Shown piece by piece: positions 7,475-23,558 of a DNA stretch of 23,558 nt (its first letter is position 1; each line of letters starts with the position of its first letter). Below the pieces are notes generated by a model, which saw nothing but the letters and a program-made list of their open reading frames with translations, had not been told where the DNA came from and made no database searches. Source of the stretch: Mycobacterium paraffinicum (lineage in GTDB: Bacteria > Actinomycetota > Actinomycetes > Mycobacteriales > Mycobacteriaceae); contig NZ_MPNT01000056.1 of NCBI RefSeq assembly GCF_001907675.1, positions 1 to 23,558 of the forward strand, written 5' to 3'. A program made the translations under genes and the position numbers.

Positions 7475-8260
7475 TCAAAGGATGTGCATGCCCTGGGCCA
7501 GCTGTGAGACACCGACCACGGTGAAGACGGTCACCAGAATTTGCCGGTGATAGGCGCGCACCCAGTCGTGCAGCTGCCGCAGCACGGCCTGGGTCCTCGC
7601 CGGTGCGGCCACGTATCCCACCAGGATCATCTCGACGACGGAATACATCAGCAGGACGAACGCGATCGAGGCGCTGAGCTGCGTGGCGACCGCGGCCCGG
7701 GAGGCGACGATGATCGCCAGAATGAACAGCACCCCGTCGACCGGCACCGACGCCAGCCCGATCACCCACGCGATCCACAGCGACCCTTGCTCCCACGCGC
7801 GGTGGGCGCGGTGGAGCACCCGCCGGGTTCCGGAACGCTCCTCCGGGGGGACGTCCCGCGCGCGGCTCAGGAATCGTGGCACCGCAATCGGCGCTCCCGC
7901 CGTGCGCGTCGGCGGCCCGTCGTTCGATACGCCGGCCTCCGCACGCTGACGGGTCAAGAACCGCACGGCCATCACTGCGGCGATCGACAACCCCAGCACG
8001 CCGAGGCCGATCTGGATGTGCGGAAGCGTGGAGCTGGCGGCCTTCGTGGTCCCGCCGTGGCCGAACGAACCGAACGCCGAGGTGAAATTGAGCAGCAGCA
8101 GCGGCGCGAGAAGTTCGGGCACACAGACCGTGAGGCCGCCGACCCAGTAGGCGAGCAGGTTCGGCGCGGGCCGCGGTCGGGAGATCATCAAGAGAGCCAG
8201 GCCGAGGCGCACGGGATTCAATGCCGCCAGAATTCCCAGCCCCAGCACTGACCCCCACAT
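7475..8260 (-). CDS. GAP-family (GPL-addressing protein-like) integral membrane protein
   Basis: A 261-residue membrane protein starting MWGSVLGLGILAALNPVRLG, typical of the Gap/Sap family. About six hydrophobic segments are visible (near residues 3-22, 37-60, 83-103, 162-185, 190-215 and 238-258), split by a charged loop at 104-158 rich in Arg/Glu. The first member, Gap of M. smegmatis, is required for moving glycopeptidolipids to the cell surface and is encoded beside the mps NRPS genes. Here the gene is divergent from an mbtH-NRPS operon about 1.1 kb away, which suggests a similar transport role for an NRPS lipopeptide; that is inference, as mycobacteria carry several paralogues. No strong Shine-Dalgarno is seen before the ATG. 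Confidence 0.85.
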   Translation of the reverse strand: MWGSVLGLGILAALNPVRLGLALLMISRPRPAPNLLAYWVGGLTVCVPELLAPLLLLNFTSAFGSFGHGGTTKAASSTLPHIQIGLGVLGLSIAAVMAVRFLTRQRAEAGVSNDGPPTRTAGAPIAVPRFLSRARDVPPEERSGTRRVLHRAHRAWEQGSLWIAWVIGLASVPVDGVLFILAIIVASRAAVATQLSASIAFVLLMYSVVEMILVGYVAAPARTQAVLRQLHDWVRAYHRQILVTVFTVVGVSQLAQGMHIL

Positions 8261-9035
8261 TGGCGCATCGTTACCCGCGGTCGCCGGACCCTAAACACCG
8301 AACTTAAGGGATCGCCGCCCAGGGAGCCGGCCCGAGCGCTCGCGCGGTCGAGTGCGGTCCGCCTTGCGAATCTCGGCCCGGTGCAACACGTTCAAGCGAT
8401 GCCGGCGCGCGCGAGGTTTCGTGAACGTGAGGCCAATCGGATGTGAACATGGCCACGCACGCGTCGGTGAAGTTGATCACAGCGGCGATTGCGTCGCCGA
8501 TGAACGATCGCGGCGGTCGTAACTGGCCTCGGGCCGCACGGCGTTCGTCGGTGCTCGGCAGGCCGCTCAGGCGCGTGCGCAGTCCGCTTGCAGGCAGCAA
8601 TGGCGCTGGGGCTTTCGGCACGGGGAACAGGCACCGCGCCCAGCGGGGAGCAGCAAGCTCTCACGCCGGCCAGGGCACTTGGAGGACGCGCGGCCCCTTT
8701 CGGAATGTGCACAGAACACGCCGGGGACGAAGCGGCTCCCGGGCGCCGCGGCCGGGCGTCAGCCGCAAAGCCCCCGCGATCGCGCCGGCAAGACGCAGGC
8801 CCGCACGCCGGCAAACGCGGCCCAAATTGGCCGTCAGGTTGCGTGGAGGCGTAGCGCCCCGCCGGCCCTAGGTGTGGACACGAGCCGCGACGGGACAAGG
8901 TTGGTTTTTGCCGGCTCCTACGACACGCGCGCAACAGTCCTCGATCGCGAATCTCTTATGTGGGAACAAAATTCACAGGTTTGACCCATTATGCCGTCGG
9001 GTATCCCGCGAGCCGTGGAGTGCGACATTGATTGT

Positions 9036-9057
9036 CTACGAGATTGAATTGTCGTAG
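9036..9057. promoter_or_regulatory. Short inverted repeat, possible operator
   Basis: CTACGA and TCGTAG form a perfect 6-bp inverted repeat with a 10-bp AT-rich spacer. The spacing suits a dimeric regulator. It lies about 315 bp upstream of mbtH. A repeat this short can occur by chance. Confidence 0.25.
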
Positions 9058-9086
9058 TACCAGCTTGCTGATGGTTCGCTGGTGCG

Positions 9087-9138
9087 CCAACGGCACTGCC
9101 CACGAAACGGCCGATGTCATTTCGTGGGCTACCGTTGG
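9087..9138 (+). promoter_or_regulatory. Strong two-part hairpin in the leader of the mbtH-NRPS operon
   Basis: CCAACGG (9087-9093) pairs with CCGTTGG (9132-9138), and GCCCACGAAA (9098-9107) pairs with TTTCGTGGGC (9120-9129). That gives 17 perfect base pairs with a 4/2-nt internal bulge and a 12-nt loop. There is no T-run after it, so a simple intrinsic terminator is unlikely. It may be a 5'-leader RNA element or a DNA operator; the loop is not the hexanucleotide loop expected of an ANTAR target. Confidence 0.55.
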
Positions 9139-9356
9139 TGTTGCGGACGGCATCGCGACTCGGGCAGGGGAAACGACTGGGGCCCGAGGCGCAGCCATGA
9201 CGATCACATCACGACGGGGATCTCCGCGACGCTCGCTGACGCCGGCACGGCGGCGGTGGGCGGGTCGCCACGTGGGTCGGAACTGACGGCCAATCCCGAA
9301 GCGCGGCATCGTTTTCGGTGTGGCGCCCAGCGGTTCTGCAAATCTCAGCTCGCTTC

Positions 9357-9363
9357 GAGGAGG
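9357..9363 (+). promoter_or_regulatory. Shine-Dalgarno fixing the TTG start of mbtH
   Basis: GAGGAGG stands seven bases before TTG at 9371. It is a far better start signal than the upstream in-frame ATG at 9320. Confidence 0.8.
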
Positions 9364-9370
9364 TTGTCCA

Positions 9371-9592
9371 TTGCAGCTCAATCCGTTCGACGACGAGAGC
9401 GGCAAATTTTTCGTCTTAGTCAATAACGAGGACCAACACAGTTTGTGGCCGATCTTCACCGATGTCCCCGCGGGCTGGCGGGTGGCCTACGGCGACGCCG
9501 AACGGGCCGCATGCCTCGACTACGTCGAACACAACTGGCCTGATATTCGCCCTAAATCGCTGCGCGAGAGGCTGTCCGCTCCCGGTTTGTGA
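9371..9592 (+). CDS. MbtH-like NRPS accessory protein
   Basis: A 73-residue MbtH-family protein, a small partner that binds adenylation domains and supports their folding and amino-acid activation. The start LQLNPFDDESGKFFVLVNN matches the family (NPFDD...FxVLxN). The signature N18-x-E20-x-Q22-x-S24-x-W26-P27 is complete, followed by G35-W36, LDYVEHNW and DIRPKSL. The TTG start gives the normal family length and has GAGGAGG seven bases upstream. The gene ends 22 bp before the first possible NRPS start and is certainly in the same operon. It is therefore likely dedicated to this synthetase rather than to mycobactin synthesis, although MbtH proteins can cross-talk. Confidence 0.95.
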   Translation: MQLNPFDDESGKFFVLVNNEDQHSLWPIFTDVPAGWRVAYGDAERAACLDYVEHNWPDIRPKSLRERLSAPGL

Positions 9593-9632
9593 TGTATAGA
9601 CCGTCTAGGTATGAATGAGTCGGGAAGGTTTC

Positions 9633-9640
9633 GGGGGGGA
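9633..9640 (+). promoter_or_regulatory. Probable ribosome-binding site of the NRPS gene
   Basis: GGGGGGGA lies four bases before GTG at 9645. It favours this start over the in-frame ATG at 9615 (start [10 protein letters not shown]), which has only a weak AGGT upstream. Confidence 0.5.
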
Positions 9641-9644
9641 CTTA

Positions 9645-23558
<13,914 letters not shown>

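Larger units (their letters stand above)
8261..9370. other. Long gene-poor leader between gap homologue and mbtH
   Basis: About 1.1 kb. Open frames exist on both strands, but their translations are Arg/Pro/Ala-rich, lack recognisable domains and have no supported start, so I leave them out. The stretch contains two inverted repeats (9036-9057 and 9087-9138) and a local drop in GC around 8930-9060, suggesting the operon promoter and 5' leader lie in the right half. The left half (8300-8880) shows nothing I can interpret. Confidence 0.5.

Noticed and set aside
8333..8342. 10-bp palindrome CGAGCGCTCG
   Set aside because: Short GC-rich palindromes are common in this composition and it has no matching partner site.
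8304..8621. Minus-strand frame containing FIGDAIAAVINFTDACVAMF
   Set aside because: A short stretch looks protein-like and could be a gene remnant, but the rest is low-complexity Arg/Pro/Ala, there is no supported start and I do not recognise a family.
8679..8984. Plus-strand frame ending with a WD40-like phrase (SRDGTRLVFAGSYDTRA)
   Set aside because: One repeat-like phrase in an otherwise non-protein-like translation is not enough; there is no start signal and no neighbouring repeat.

Overview
The window is high-GC DNA that reads as a slow-growing Mycobacterium, most likely of the M. avium complex. The clues are a near-textbook mycobacterial GabD2, a DesA3-like desaturase, an ANTAR regulator, a Gap-family (glycopeptidolipid-addressing) membrane protein and a giant lipopeptide-type peptide synthetase. 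The species call is inference from gene content and protein recognition, not from a search.

Left part (1-5266). A secreted DUF4189 protein is cut by the left edge. A minus-strand run follows in the order gabD2 -> cyclic-nucleotide-binding protein -> small four-helix membrane protein. A plus-strand acyl desaturase comes next and converges on a 45-residue lysine-rich protein, with a 19-bp overlap at their 3' ends.

Middle part (5267-9370). A GT4-type glycosyltransferase (plus) converges on a PAS-ANTAR regulator (minus). The regulator lies directly downstream of a minus-strand gap homologue. About 1.1 kb without a convincing gene follows. It holds a strong 52-nt inverted repeat (9087-9138) and serves as the leader or promoter region of the rightward operon.

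Right part (9371-23558). A TTG-started mbtH-like gene is followed after about 50 bp by one uninterrupted NRPS frame of 4638 codons that runs off the right edge. The domain order read from motifs is C(starter)-A-T-E / C-A(N-methyltransferase)-T / C-A-T / C-A(partial). This predicts an N-acylated D-residue, then an N-methylated residue, then two L-residues. The first adenylation pocket reads as phenylalanine-like, and A4 is almost a copy of the visible first part of A1. The order D-Phe, N-Me-X, X, Phe matches the lipopentapeptide (L5P: acyl-D-Phe-N-MeVal-Ile-Phe-Ala methyl ester) known from M. avium subsp. paratuberculosis, made by the synthetase often called PstA/MAP1420. It does not match the canonical glycopeptidolipid synthetases, which have several E domains and no N-methyltransferase.

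How they may work together (inference): MbtH assists adenylation, the NRPS builds an acylated peptide, and the divergent Gap-like protein may help move the lipopeptide to the cell surface. No acyl-AMP ligase, methyl-ester-forming enzyme or thioesterase is visible; these could lie beyond the right edge or elsewhere.
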